A DNA stretch of 24,366 bases from Bdellovibrionales bacterium (GTDB lineage: Bacteria > Bdellovibrionota > Bdellovibrionia > Bdellovibrionales > UBA1609), in the NCBI GenBank assembly GCA_020435025.1, contig JAGRAG010000153.1, positions 1 through 24,366 of the forward strand, in the 5' to 3' direction. This document shows positions 1 through 5,856 of the stretch, piece by piece. Positions within the stretch are counted from its first letter, which is position 1; each line of letters opens with the position of its first letter. The position numbers and the translations under genes were made by a program. The notes beneath the pieces were generated by a model that saw only the letters and a program-made list of their open reading frames with translations, was not told the origin of the DNA and ran no database searches.

Positions 1-1065
1 GTGGTGATCTCTGCTTCTCATAATGCCTATCAAGACAATGGTATCAAAATTTTTGGTGCCGATGGATATAAGATCAGTGAAGAGATGGAATTGGAAATTG
101 AGCGACTGGTACTGGATGATGATTTAAATAAGTACCTTATTGATCCCAGTCAGGTGGGGCGAACGCGACGTATTGACGATGCTTTAGGCCGGTACATTGT
201 CTTTGCGAAAAATGCATTCCCATTGAATCAAACTTTGGACGGCATCCGTATTGTTTTAGATTGTGCGCATGGAGCTGCTTACCATGTGGCTCCAGCGATC
301 TTTGAGGAACTGGGAGCCGAAGTGATTGTGATTGGTAATAGTCCTAATGGTCGTAACATCAATGACAAAGTTGGGGCCCTCTATCCGCAAAAGACTTCGC
401 AAGCTGTTTTAAATTATCGTGCCGATGTGGGCATCTCTCTAGACGGTGATGCCGATCGAGTGATCATGATTGATGAAAAAGGAACGTTAGTAAATGGAGA
501 CCATATCTTGGCGATGTGTGCGATTCACCTTAAAGAACGGGGTCGACTCAAAAACGATACCGTGGTGGCTACACAAATGAGCAATATTGGTCTTGACCTT
601 GCGATGAAAGCCCATGGAATCAACGTATTGCGAACAGGTGTCGGAGATAAGTATGTTGTCGAGGAGATGTGCAAAGGGGGCTATGTTCTTGGCGGAGAGC
701 AGTCTGGACATATCATTATGGCCGAGCACAGTACGACAGGTGATGGTTGTATCGCCGCTTTAAATGTTCTTGCAGTGATGAAAGAGACAGAGAGACCTCT
801 GAGTGAATTAAACGCTCTGGTAAAAGACTTTCCACAGGTCTTAATTAATACCCGAGTCACCAAAAGAAAAAAGCTTTCCGAAGTGGCAGGATACAAAGCT
901 TTAATTGATTCCATTGAGTCCAAGCTCGGTGAACAGGGGCGGGTTTTTGTTCGCTATTCCGGTACCGAACCTTTAATACGGGTATTAGTGGAAGGGGAAA
1001 ATAAGCGACAGATCGGAGAGTATGCTGAACAGATTGCAGAGTTTCTTCAGACCAAATTGATTTAA
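1..1065 (+). CDS. glmM: Phosphoglucosamine mutase GlmM (5'-truncated by window edge)
   Basis: GlmM converts glucosamine-6-phosphate to glucosamine-1-phosphate in the cytoplasm, on the way to UDP-GlcNAc for peptidoglycan and LPS. The 354 residues seen are the C-terminal four-fifths of the usual ~445-aa protein. Visible landmarks: the phosphoserine loop SASHN at residues 4-8 (catalytic Ser at 6), the Mg-binding loop DGDADR at 148-153 (Asp148, 150, 152), the sugar-specificity loop GGEQSGH at 231-237 and the phosphate-binding loop RYSGTEP at 318-324. The GTG at position 1 is an internal Val codon, because the residues before the active-site serine are missing, so the true start lies upstream of the window. 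The GGEQSGH loop and the overall pattern favour GlmM over the phosphoglucomutase/phosphomannomutase paralogues. It heads the visible part of an operon with nnr (11 nt gap) and tsaE. Confidence 0.96.
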   Translation: MVISASHNAYQDNGIKIFGADGYKISEEMELEIERLVLDDDLNKYLIDPSQVGRTRRIDDALGRYIVFAKNAFPLNQTLDGIRIVLDCAHGAAYHVAPAIFEELGAEVIVIGNSPNGRNINDKVGALYPQKTSQAVLNYRADVGISLDGDADRVIMIDEKGTLVNGDHILAMCAIHLKERGRLKNDTVVATQMSNIGLDLAMKAHGINVLRTGVGDKYVVEEMCKGGYVLGGEQSGHIIMAEHSTTGDGCIAALNVLAVMKETERPLSELNALVKDFPQVLINTRVTKRKKLSEVAGYKALIDSIESKLGEQGRVFVRYSGTEPLIRVLVEGENKRQIGEYAEQIAEFLQTKLI

Positions 1066-1076
1066 GGGGCGTTCAG

Positions 1077-2591
1077 GTGAGATTAGCAACCGTTGATCAA
1101 AGCAAAAAAATTGATGAAAATTCCCAGAAAAATTATGGGCTTTCAGGCGAGATTCTTATGGAGTGTGCGGGGGCATTAGCCGCTCGCGAAGTGGATCAAT
1201 CCTACTTTCCGGAATTGAGTCGAGGCGAAGTCGGAGTGGTTTGTGGACCTGGTAATAATGGTGGAGATGGGTTCGTGCTGGCTCGGCACCTTCACTCGGC
1301 AGGTCATCGAGATTTGACGATATACATAGTTGGCTCCAAAGAACAGCGCAGCCCTTTGTGTCAGCTACAGATTCAAAGAATCGAGCAACACGGATTAAGA
1401 GCTATTTTTTTAGAAGATACTCCTGAAAAATTAGAGAGACTGCGTTCTTCCAAGCTGGTGATTGATGCACTTTTCGGAATTGGTTTGAATCGACCCATCG
1501 AAGCTCCTTTTGTAAAAGTTGTAGATCTGATCAACTCCCTTAAAGTTCCAGTTGTCAGTTTAGATACCCCTTCGGGTCTGGATTGCGATAGGGGAGCTGC
1601 GACGGGAGCCGTTGTACAAGCAGATATGACGATCACATTTGGTCTAGCAAAGCCGGGATTTTTTGTTGGAGAGGGTCCTTATCATGTGGGCAAGTTACGA
1701 ATTCTTCCGATCGGATTTCCCTTAGAAAATTTGCGTAATATTGCTACAACTCACTTTCTGTTTAATGAAAAGCTCGCTAGACGGTATTTGCCAACAAGAA
1801 AAGAGTCCTCAAATAAGTCGGACCATGGACGGTTGGCTGTCGTGGCTGGACGAGCGGGGATGTGGGGTGCAGGATTACTGGCTTCCTCCTCTGCGTATCG
1901 AATGGGATCAGGCTATGTTCATTGGCTGAGCTTTGAGCCACATCTGAGTGAAGTAATGGCACAGCCAGAAATTCTCACAGGGCAATTGCAAACTTTGAGT
2001 CAGCTGAATGAGGTTGATTACTCAGCCTTTGCCGTAGGGCCGGGGTTGGGTGTCTCTCAGAAAACAGCCGATCTGATTGAATTTTTAAAAGCAGACAAAG
2101 ATCGTGCTGTGGTTGTAGATGCAGACGCGATTACGACCTGTGTGCAGTTTGATCTTTTTCCGCTACCAGCGCAATGGGTGATCACTCCGCACGCTGGGGA
2201 GTTGTCTCGTGTTTTAAAAGTCTCTAGCCAAGAAATTGAGATGGACAGATATCACTCTGTTCTTCAGGCGGCTGAGAAAACAGGATGTCATGTACTTCTA
2301 AAAGGATATCGTTCGGTCGTCGGCTACCAAAATCGCTGTATGGTCATTCACTCTGGAAATGCCGCTTTAGCAAAGGCGGGTTCGGGGGATGTGTTGACGG
2401 GAATGATCGGATCTTTGTTAGGACAGGGGCTGGATACTTTGCAAGCGACGGCGGCCGCAGCCTACATTCATGGAAGGATGGCAGATGAGTGGGTGCGGTC
2501 CGGTAAGGATAAATCCTCCTTAATGCCGACAGACATTGCGGATTCACTTCCCGGGCTATTAGGAAGAATCTCAGGTGGAGCGATTTTGTAA
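1077..2591 (+). CDS. nnr: Bifunctional NAD(P)H-hydrate epimerase / ADP-dependent dehydratase
   Basis: This metabolite-repair enzyme epimerises damaged NAD(P)HX and dehydrates it back to NAD(P)H using ADP. At 504 aa it has the usual length of the YjeF_N plus YjeF_C (carbohydrate-kinase-like) fusion. The N-terminal epimerase half (about 1-215) shows GPGNNGGDG at 57-65, Asp130 in VIDALFG and SLDTPSGLD at 161-169. The C-terminal half (about 235-504) shows KSDHGR at 247-252, GPGLG at 321-325, VVDADAIT from 346, PHAGE at 371-375 and the catalytic GSGD at 435-438. The GTG start at 1077 is supported by AAGGGG at 1064-1069, seven bases upstream and overlapping the glmM stop. All key motifs are intact, so both activities are expected. 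It is co-transcribed with glmM and tsaE. Confidence 0.95.
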   Translation: MRLATVDQSKKIDENSQKNYGLSGEILMECAGALAAREVDQSYFPELSRGEVGVVCGPGNNGGDGFVLARHLHSAGHRDLTIYIVGSKEQRSPLCQLQIQRIEQHGLRAIFLEDTPEKLERLRSSKLVIDALFGIGLNRPIEAPFVKVVDLINSLKVPVVSLDTPSGLDCDRGAATGAVVQADMTITFGLAKPGFFVGEGPYHVGKLRILPIGFPLENLRNIATTHFLFNEKLARRYLPTRKESSNKSDHGRLAVVAGRAGMWGAGLLASSSAYRMGSGYVHWLSFEPHLSEVMAQPEILTGQLQTLSQLNEVDYSAFAVGPGLGVSQKTADLIEFLKADKDRAVVVDADAITTCVQFDLFPLPAQWVITPHAGELSRVLKVSSQEIEMDRYHSVLQAAEKTGCHVLLKGYRSVVGYQNRCMVIHSGNAALAKAGSGDVLTGMIGSLLGQGLDTLQATAAAAYIHGRMADEWVRSGKDKSSLMPTDIADSLPGLLGRISGGAIL

Positions 2592-3056
2592 ATGAGTCAG
2601 AGAAAATGGGACTCTTCAAATGGGGTCGTTGTCAGTAACATTCCAGAGTTAAAGCATTGGTTGGCAGGACAGATACCTCATTGGCCAGACCGATTGGTCG
2701 TTTTACTTTCAGGCCCAATGGGAGTCGGTAAGACGCAGTTGGTGCGCGAGATATTGTCTTTGCTAGGTTCCAAAGAGGTCTCGTCTCCCAGTTTTGCTAT
2801 TCACAACTGCTATCAAACGAAAGATCGGTCTGTGGACCATATTGATCTTTATCGATTAGAAGATGATGCCGATTTAGAATCCACGGGGTTTTGGGATCTG
2901 TTTTCACAGGATAAAGGATGGATCTTTGTGGAGTGGGCCGATCGATTGCCGATCGAAGCTTTTCCACTTCATTGGAGTCTTTTGGATCTGAATTTGTCAC
3001 TAGAGGGATCGCAAAGTCGGAGGCTTCAGTTTCGAATGACAAAATCAGATGGCTAG
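2592..3056 (+). CDS. tsaE: tRNA t6A biosynthesis ATPase TsaE
   Basis: TsaE is the small P-loop ATPase that works with TsaB and TsaD to make N6-threonylcarbamoyladenosine at position 37 of ANN-decoding tRNAs. The 154 aa match the family length. Walker A GPMGVGKT is at residues 41-48, SSPSFAI at about 64-70 (a TsaE hallmark after the P-loop), HIDLYRL at 83-89 and VEWADRLP at 113-120, equivalent to the conserved EW motif. The ATG directly follows the nnr TAA with no gap; AGGTGGAG at 2573-2580 inside nnr is a likely ribosome binding site, so translation is probably coupled. The last 178 bp, including the stop, lie in the left copy of a 296-bp direct repeat, and a second diverged copy of this 3' end sits at 5561-5738. 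This copy is the intact gene. Confidence 0.95.
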   Translation: MSQRKWDSSNGVVVSNIPELKHWLAGQIPHWPDRLVVLLSGPMGVGKTQLVREILSLLGSKEVSSPSFAIHNCYQTKDRSVDHIDLYRLEDDADLESTGFWDLFSQDKGWIFVEWADRLPIEAFPLHWSLLDLNLSLEGSQSRRLQFRMTKSDG

Positions 3057-3174
3057 CAAGTGGCCTTAGTGGTTAGAGTGATTTTGTAAAACCAAAGCTG
3101 CATCAGTTTACTTATTCTCCGACAATTCGTAGATTGTTCACTTTAGGAGTCCCAGTGGCTTTGTCGGACTCCAT
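2879..3174. repeat. 296-bp direct repeat, left copy
   Basis: This segment reappears in the same orientation at 5561-5856 with a constant offset of 2682 bp and no indels. By eye I count about 17 mismatches, or roughly 94% identity. It contains the last 178 bp of tsaE, a 55-bp spacer, and 63 bp matching the 3' end of the giant minus-strand gene (stop equivalent at 3112). Similarity stops abruptly at both ends. Mismatches are unevenly spread: about 8 in the tsaE part, 8 in the 55-bp spacer and 1 in the giant-gene part. This copy is joined to intact tsaE. Confidence 0.95.
3112..3174 (-). pseudogene. Orphan 3'-end fragment of the giant lipoprotein gene
   Basis: On the minus strand this stretch encodes the last ~20 residues and stop of the 5136-aa protein (ending in NNLRIVGE), with one base difference from the functional end at 5794-5856. 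It has no upstream coding sequence, because homology ends at 3174. It is a relic of the ancestral tsaE/giant-gene convergent junction, left behind by the insertion. It is not expected to be translated. Confidence 0.85.
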
Positions 3175-3194
3175 TAAGAAGTTTAACTGTGAAT

Positions 3195-3237
3195 AAACAG
3201 ATTCGAAATCGAAAAAAATCGCATTTCTTCTGTTTTT
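3195..3237 (+). terminator. Possible weak Rho-independent terminator downstream of tsaE
   Basis: AAACAGA at 3195-3201 pairs with TCTGTTT at 3229-3235, and an inner GAAAT/ATTTC pairing extends the stem with small bulges. A T-run ends at 3237. It lies 140 bp past the tsaE stop, just outside the direct repeat, so it would be a terminator acquired with the insertion. The stem is AT-rich, hence the low confidence. Confidence 0.3.
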
Positions 3238-3758
3238 GAATTTCTACAGGCAAATATTTATACTGATTTTTGTCCTCAGGTTCAAGAACTGATACTCAGG
3301 GGCCGTGGATCGTAAAAAATTGCGCAAGAAGTGGTTTTCTTGTGAACCGACAGGCTGCGGGGATAACGGTAGATTGCATGGAAGCGAGACGGATATAACG
3401 CAGACTCGGAGAGCGAAGTCCAGAAGCGCCGAGCGGGCCGCCACAAAGAAGGAATGACCATCGTCACCATAAGCTTTTGAGTAAAAGAAATAAGTCTCGC
3501 ATAGGATAAGTCGAGCTGTAGTAACTGAAGGCTGTTTGTTTTTTACAGGTAAACTTAACTATCCACCAGGGAGAAATACATAATTAGGCCCCTGACCGTT
3601 GTTTGATATTTGGGTGAGGTGAAGGCTCCCAATCTCAAGTGTTTGCGCCCAAATGGGCTGACAGGTGAAAAAAAAGATATACAAACAGAGAGGCTATGAT
3701 TGGCCTATATATGGCAATAAATTTCATGACTTTTTATAATTTTAATTAGAGTGCCACC
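3238..3758. other. Gene-poor stretch in the insertion, with a GC-rich core
   Basis: I see no convincing protein-coding gene here: the open frames are short, overlap one another and lack ribosome binding sites. About 3320-3465 is clearly GC-richer than its surroundings and holds potential stems (listed separately). Further right, ATTTGGG at 3608-3614 is repeated inverted at 3648-3654, and GCCC/GGGC flank a 4-nt loop near 3650, with no T-run on the appropriate side. The stretch next to the abiEii stop (about 3680-3758) is AT-rich and shows no clear terminator. Confidence 0.6.
3320..3465. ncRNA. GC-rich candidate structured RNA or degenerate element
   Basis: This GC-rich island sits in AT-rich DNA. 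CAAGAA at 3325-3330 pairs with TTCTTG at 3337-3342, and the stem extends by two more pairs including a wobble. CTCGG at 3405-3409 pairs with CCGAG at 3429-3433. TTCTTGTG near 3337-3344 could instead pair with CACAAAGAA near 3452-3460 to close the whole region. It matches no tRNA, RNase P, tmRNA, SRP or 6S pattern I recognise. It may be an sRNA, an antisense regulator of the AbiE module or simply remnant DNA. The strand is undetermined. Confidence 0.2.
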
Positions 3759-4607
3759 TTATTTGAAGCCCTTTTCTAACTGCGCCATTTGAGCTGTGAC
3801 AACAGAAAAGGCTTCACTAAACTCCAGTACCTTTGGTATCGAAGAGGTAGCACTTGTCCAGCCCCTTTGTAGGCTTGTTGTGTCTATAGCTTTGATGGCT
3901 TCAGAGAAGCTTTTTGGAAGTTCGGTTTCTCTAAACTCAAAACAGTTCTTTAGGGCATCATTTAAAACTGTGGTATCGACTTTCTGTAAAAATACTGACA
4001 GGTCGTGAACATCCTTTGAGCGAGAATTGAAGTCTCCATGTGAAACTAGTGCATGAAGTTTTTCAGCACAAATGGTTTCAATGGGGTAAATCGACCAGCT
4101 TAAATCCTCCCCATTGGGGAGTAGCGATGGAATATTCATTTGCTGTGGAGCAGGAGTAATAGGGTCACCTACTCCCAAATCAAAGTGAATGATTTTAGCC
4201 TTATTGAGATTTTTTAGAACTTCACCTATACCCGCACGGTAAACTTGACGGATACCTCCGTATTCACCTTGGGTCACAAGGTCAATCTGTTCTTCATATT
4301 TAAACCAAACTCCGTCATTTAAATCTGATTCAGCCAGTTCTTTTGTAATTTTGAGGGTTGAATCAATGTTGGCTTTTACTAATAGGGCATCAAGGTCAAT
4401 GGTGTAGCGTTGAGAATTATAAACTCTTAGGCCAACGAATCCACCTTTAAAGACTAAGTGTTGGCTAAGGTGCTTATCAGACACTAATCTTGCTACGAGC
4501 CGCTCTATCATAAAGGCCGTTTCAAGATTCTGGTATGGAACCCCAAGTTTTTTCTGAAGGTCTGTAAGTTTTTGGCGGACGGAGTTGCCCTTTGCTTTCG
4601 TGGTCAT
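3759..4607 (-). CDS. abiEii: AbiEii-family nucleotidyltransferase toxin
   Basis: This is the toxin of the AbiE system (type IV toxin-antitoxin), a DNA polymerase-beta-fold nucleotidyltransferase that causes growth arrest and abortive phage infection when not counteracted by AbiEi. The 282 aa show FKGGFVGLRVY at about 53-63 followed by RYTIDLDALL, giving the acidic pair Asp71/Asp73 of the DxD motif. YPIETICAEKLHAL (175-188) supplies the conserved Lys183, and RSKDVHDL (196-203) is the third and fourth family motif. The first motif reads GGF instead of the more usual GGT. The ATG at 4607 overlaps the abiEi stop as ATGA, with AGGTG at 4620-4616, eight bases upstream, as ribosome binding site. Translation is thus probably coupled to the antitoxin. 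Family assignment is confident; phage resistance here is inferred. Confidence 0.93.
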   Translation of the reverse strand: MTTKAKGNSVRQKLTDLQKKLGVPYQNLETAFMIERLVARLVSDKHLSQHLVFKGGFVGLRVYNSQRYTIDLDALLVKANIDSTLKITKELAESDLNDGVWFKYEEQIDLVTQGEYGGIRQVYRAGIGEVLKNLNKAKIIHFDLGVGDPITPAPQQMNIPSLLPNGEDLSWSIYPIETICAEKLHALVSHGDFNSRSKDVHDLSVFLQKVDTTVLNDALKNCFEFRETELPKSFSEAIKAIDTTSLQRGWTSATSSIPKVLEFSEAFSVVTAQMAQLEKGFK

Positions 4608-5176
4608 GGAACAATCACCTCTTGATACTTGGTTAGCACGGACACAAGGCCAAGCTCTTTAGCTGCCTTTCCAAGTTTTGATAATGTGGTTTGCCTTTTT
4701 ATCAGTGCATCTCTGGCCGCTTTCACGGCTGTTCTTTCTCCGATTTTTGTTAGAAATCTTAGCCCTTCGAGAATGGCTCTTTCTAATGTGACGATACGAT
4801 AACCGTTCTCAGTGATTACTCCTTTATCAAGGCTTATCTTTGTGCGGATAAGTTTGTATTCAGAATTTCGTGTTTTCTTATCAGGTGGTACAATAACCCA
4901 AGTTTTGCTGGGGACTTGCTCTATAAGGTTATAGTGAAAAAGGGCTGTGAGGCCACCTATGGCAGCTTTAGAGCCAAGTTTTGCACAAGCTATCTGAAAT
5001 CCTACATCACCTTCAATGTCTGCTTCTGGATGTAGGTAAGCTCCACGTGCCACTCGTTTAAGTCTATCACTTGCGACGAGCCTTGAAAGCTCCTGTTGGC
5101 TTAGGCCTATCTCTTTTGCTTGTGATAGGGTAAATACGCCCAATTTTTTAATTTTTGTTTTTTGCGACTTGTTCAT
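4604..5176 (-). CDS. abiEi: AbiEi-family antitoxin / transcriptional repressor
   Basis: In characterised systems AbiEi neutralises AbiEii without stable complex formation and represses its own operon. The 190 aa fit the family. Residues ~8-50 form a winged-helix DNA-binding domain (FTLSQAKEIGLSQQELSRLV, then the wing with RVARGAYLHP), and ~55-190 form the C-terminal domain needed for antitoxicity, with HYNLIEQVPSKTWVIVP and TLERAILEGLRFL visible. It is the first gene of the pair and overlaps abiEii by 4 bp. Upstream lies a 16-bp-arm inverted repeat positioned over a good promoter, as expected for autoregulation. The start at 5176 has only a poor Shine-Dalgarno sequence and a short predicted leader of about 23 nt. 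That may keep antitoxin translation inefficient or leader-dependent. Confidence 0.9.
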   Translation of the reverse strand: MNKSQKTKIKKLGVFTLSQAKEIGLSQQELSRLVASDRLKRVARGAYLHPEADIEGDVGFQIACAKLGSKAAIGGLTALFHYNLIEQVPSKTWVIVPPDKKTRNSEYKLIRTKISLDKGVITENGYRIVTLERAILEGLRFLTKIGERTAVKAARDALIKRQTTLSKLGKAAKELGLVSVLTKYQEVIVP

Positions 5177-5187
5177 GCTTTTAAGTA

Positions 5188-5235
5188 TTTGGTGGAAAGT
5201 GACGAATTACAATAAAAATGTCACTTTTCACCAAA
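5188..5235 (-). promoter_or_regulatory. abiE promoter with palindromic AbiEi operator
   Basis: TTTGGTGGAAAGTGAC (5188-5203) and GTCACTTTTCACCAAA (5220-5235) are inverted copies with one mismatch, 16 bp apart. On the minus strand a -35 TTGGTG (5234-5229) and a -10 TGTAAT (5211-5206) are spaced 17 bp. One operator arm covers the -35, and the other covers the predicted start-site region about 25 bases before the abiEi ATG. Known AbiEi proteins bind paired inverted repeats in their own promoter, so this is the expected autorepression site. Confidence 0.75.
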
Positions 5236-5254
5236 ATAACTGGATGAGCTTGTT

Positions 5255-5294
5255 ATAAAACTATGTCAGAAAGGCTAGATTGACATAGTTTTAT
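5255..5294. terminator. Hairpin terminator after the small acidic ORF
   Basis: ATAAAACTATGTCA (5255-5268) and TGACATAGTTTTAT (5281-5294) form a perfect 14-bp inverted repeat with a 12-nt loop. It directly touches the stop codon of the 90-aa minus-strand ORF (5294-5296) and is followed by a T-rich 3' side in both directions. It probably ends transcription of that ORF and insulates the abiE promoter from read-through. The stem is AT-rich, so it could instead be an operator. Confidence 0.55.
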
Positions 5295-5566
5295 TACATA
5301 TCCTCAGCCCTTCTATTAAGGGTCACAGTCCAGCCACGCTCTTCGATAGCGTCCACTAAATCCTCTAAACTGGACTCCATTAAAACGGTTTGGGGAGAGC
5401 CTGGAGGAGGTAGGCTATAGAGAATCCTATCTTCATAGTTCTCGACCTCTACAGAATCAAAAGAGTCATCCTCATTTGGGCCTCTATACTTTCTGGAGGA
5501 GGAAGTCTGTATGACCTCAAAATCGTGCTGAAAGTCCTCAGAATTGATTCTTTCCCATATATCCAC
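5294..5566 (-). CDS. Small acidic protein of unknown function at the insertion edge
   Basis: I do not recognise this 90-aa protein. It is strongly acidic, begins MDIWERINSEDF, has a Ser/Asp/Glu-rich middle (NEDDSFDSVEVENYEDRI), and ends in a likely alpha/beta piece with SSLEDLVDAIEERGWTVTLN. It has no signal peptide or membrane segment. The GTG start at 5566 lies inside the right direct repeat, and the second codon ends at the repeat boundary (5561). No ribosome binding site precedes it, and the frame stays open some 30 codons further into repeat DNA. The original 5' end was therefore probably lost or replaced at the junction. The hairpin right after the stop suggests it was once a real gene. 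It may be the 3' part of a larger gene from the donor DNA or a small accessory or anti-defence protein; this is not resolved. Confidence 0.5.
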   Translation of the reverse strand: MDIWERINSEDFQHDFEVIQTSSSRKYRGPNEDDSFDSVEVENYEDRILYSLPPPGSPQTVLMESSLEDLVDAIEERGWTVTLNRRAEDM

Positions 5567-5738
5567 GGGATTTTGGGATCTGTTTTCACAGGATAAAGGA
5601 AGGATCTTTGTGGAGTGGGCCGATCGATTGCCGATCGATGCTTTTCCACCTCATTGGAGTCTTTTGGATCTGAATTTGTCACTAGAGGGATCGCAAAGCC
5701 GGAGGCTTCAGTTTCGATTGTCAAAATCAGATGGCTAA
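5561..5738 (+). pseudogene. tsaE 3'-terminal fragment
   Basis: This encodes the last ~58 residues of TsaE, from STGFWDLFSQDKG to SKSDG, without the P-loop or a genuine start. Compared with the intact gene I see five amino-acid changes (Trp to Arg, Glu to Asp, Leu to Pro, Met to Leu, Thr to Ser), two synonymous changes and a stop changed from TAG to TAA. There is no frameshift. It cannot be functional and marks the right end of the insertion. An ATG at 5544 opens the frame but has no family support. Confidence 0.88.
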
Positions 5739-5856
5739 CAAGTGGCCTTGGTGGCTAGGGTGATCTTGGAAAACTAAAGTCGCATCAGTTTACTTATTCT
5801 CCGACAATTCGTAGATTGTTCACTTTAGGAGTGCCAGTGGCTTTGTCGGACTCCAT
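5561..5856. repeat. 296-bp direct repeat, right copy
   Basis: This is the second copy of 2879-3174, in the same orientation and colinear without gaps. It contains a tsaE 3' fragment (5561-5738), a 55-bp spacer and the functional 3' end of the giant gene (5794-5856). The spacer differs from the left copy at about 8 of 55 positions, the coding parts at about 9 of 241. That suggests much of the divergence built up while both copies were parts of working genes, possibly in separate genomes. Confidence 0.95.

Larger units (their letters stand above)
3175..5560. mobile_element. AbiE-carrying insertion between direct repeats
   Basis: This 2386-bp segment lies between the two 296-bp direct repeats (one insert plus one repeat = 2682 bp). 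It holds abiEii and abiEi on the minus strand, a small acidic ORF at the right edge and a gene-poor left part. No transposase, integrase, tRNA attachment site or terminal inverted repeat is visible. The long diverged direct repeats made of host gene ends suggest homologous recombination, for example single-crossover integration of a circle that carried the same junction. Calling this a genomic insertion is inference from the repeats and the defence-type cargo. Its mobility now is unknown. Confidence 0.6.

Noticed and set aside
3278..3296. GGTTCAAGAACT resembling a tRNA T-arm
   Set aside because: No acceptor, D or anticodon stems can be built around it.
3244..3470. Two overlapping minus-strand frames in the GC-rich island
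   Set aside because: They overlap in different frames, have no ribosome binding sites and look like by-products of GC-rich non-coding DNA.
3175..5560. Insertion as an IS element or transposon
   Set aside because: No transposase, no terminal inverted repeats and no short target duplication; the flanking repeats are 296 bp and diverged.
5544..5738. Short plus-strand gene with ATG at 5544
   Set aside because: It is the 3' fragment of tsaE with a few chance codons in front; the ATPase motifs are absent.
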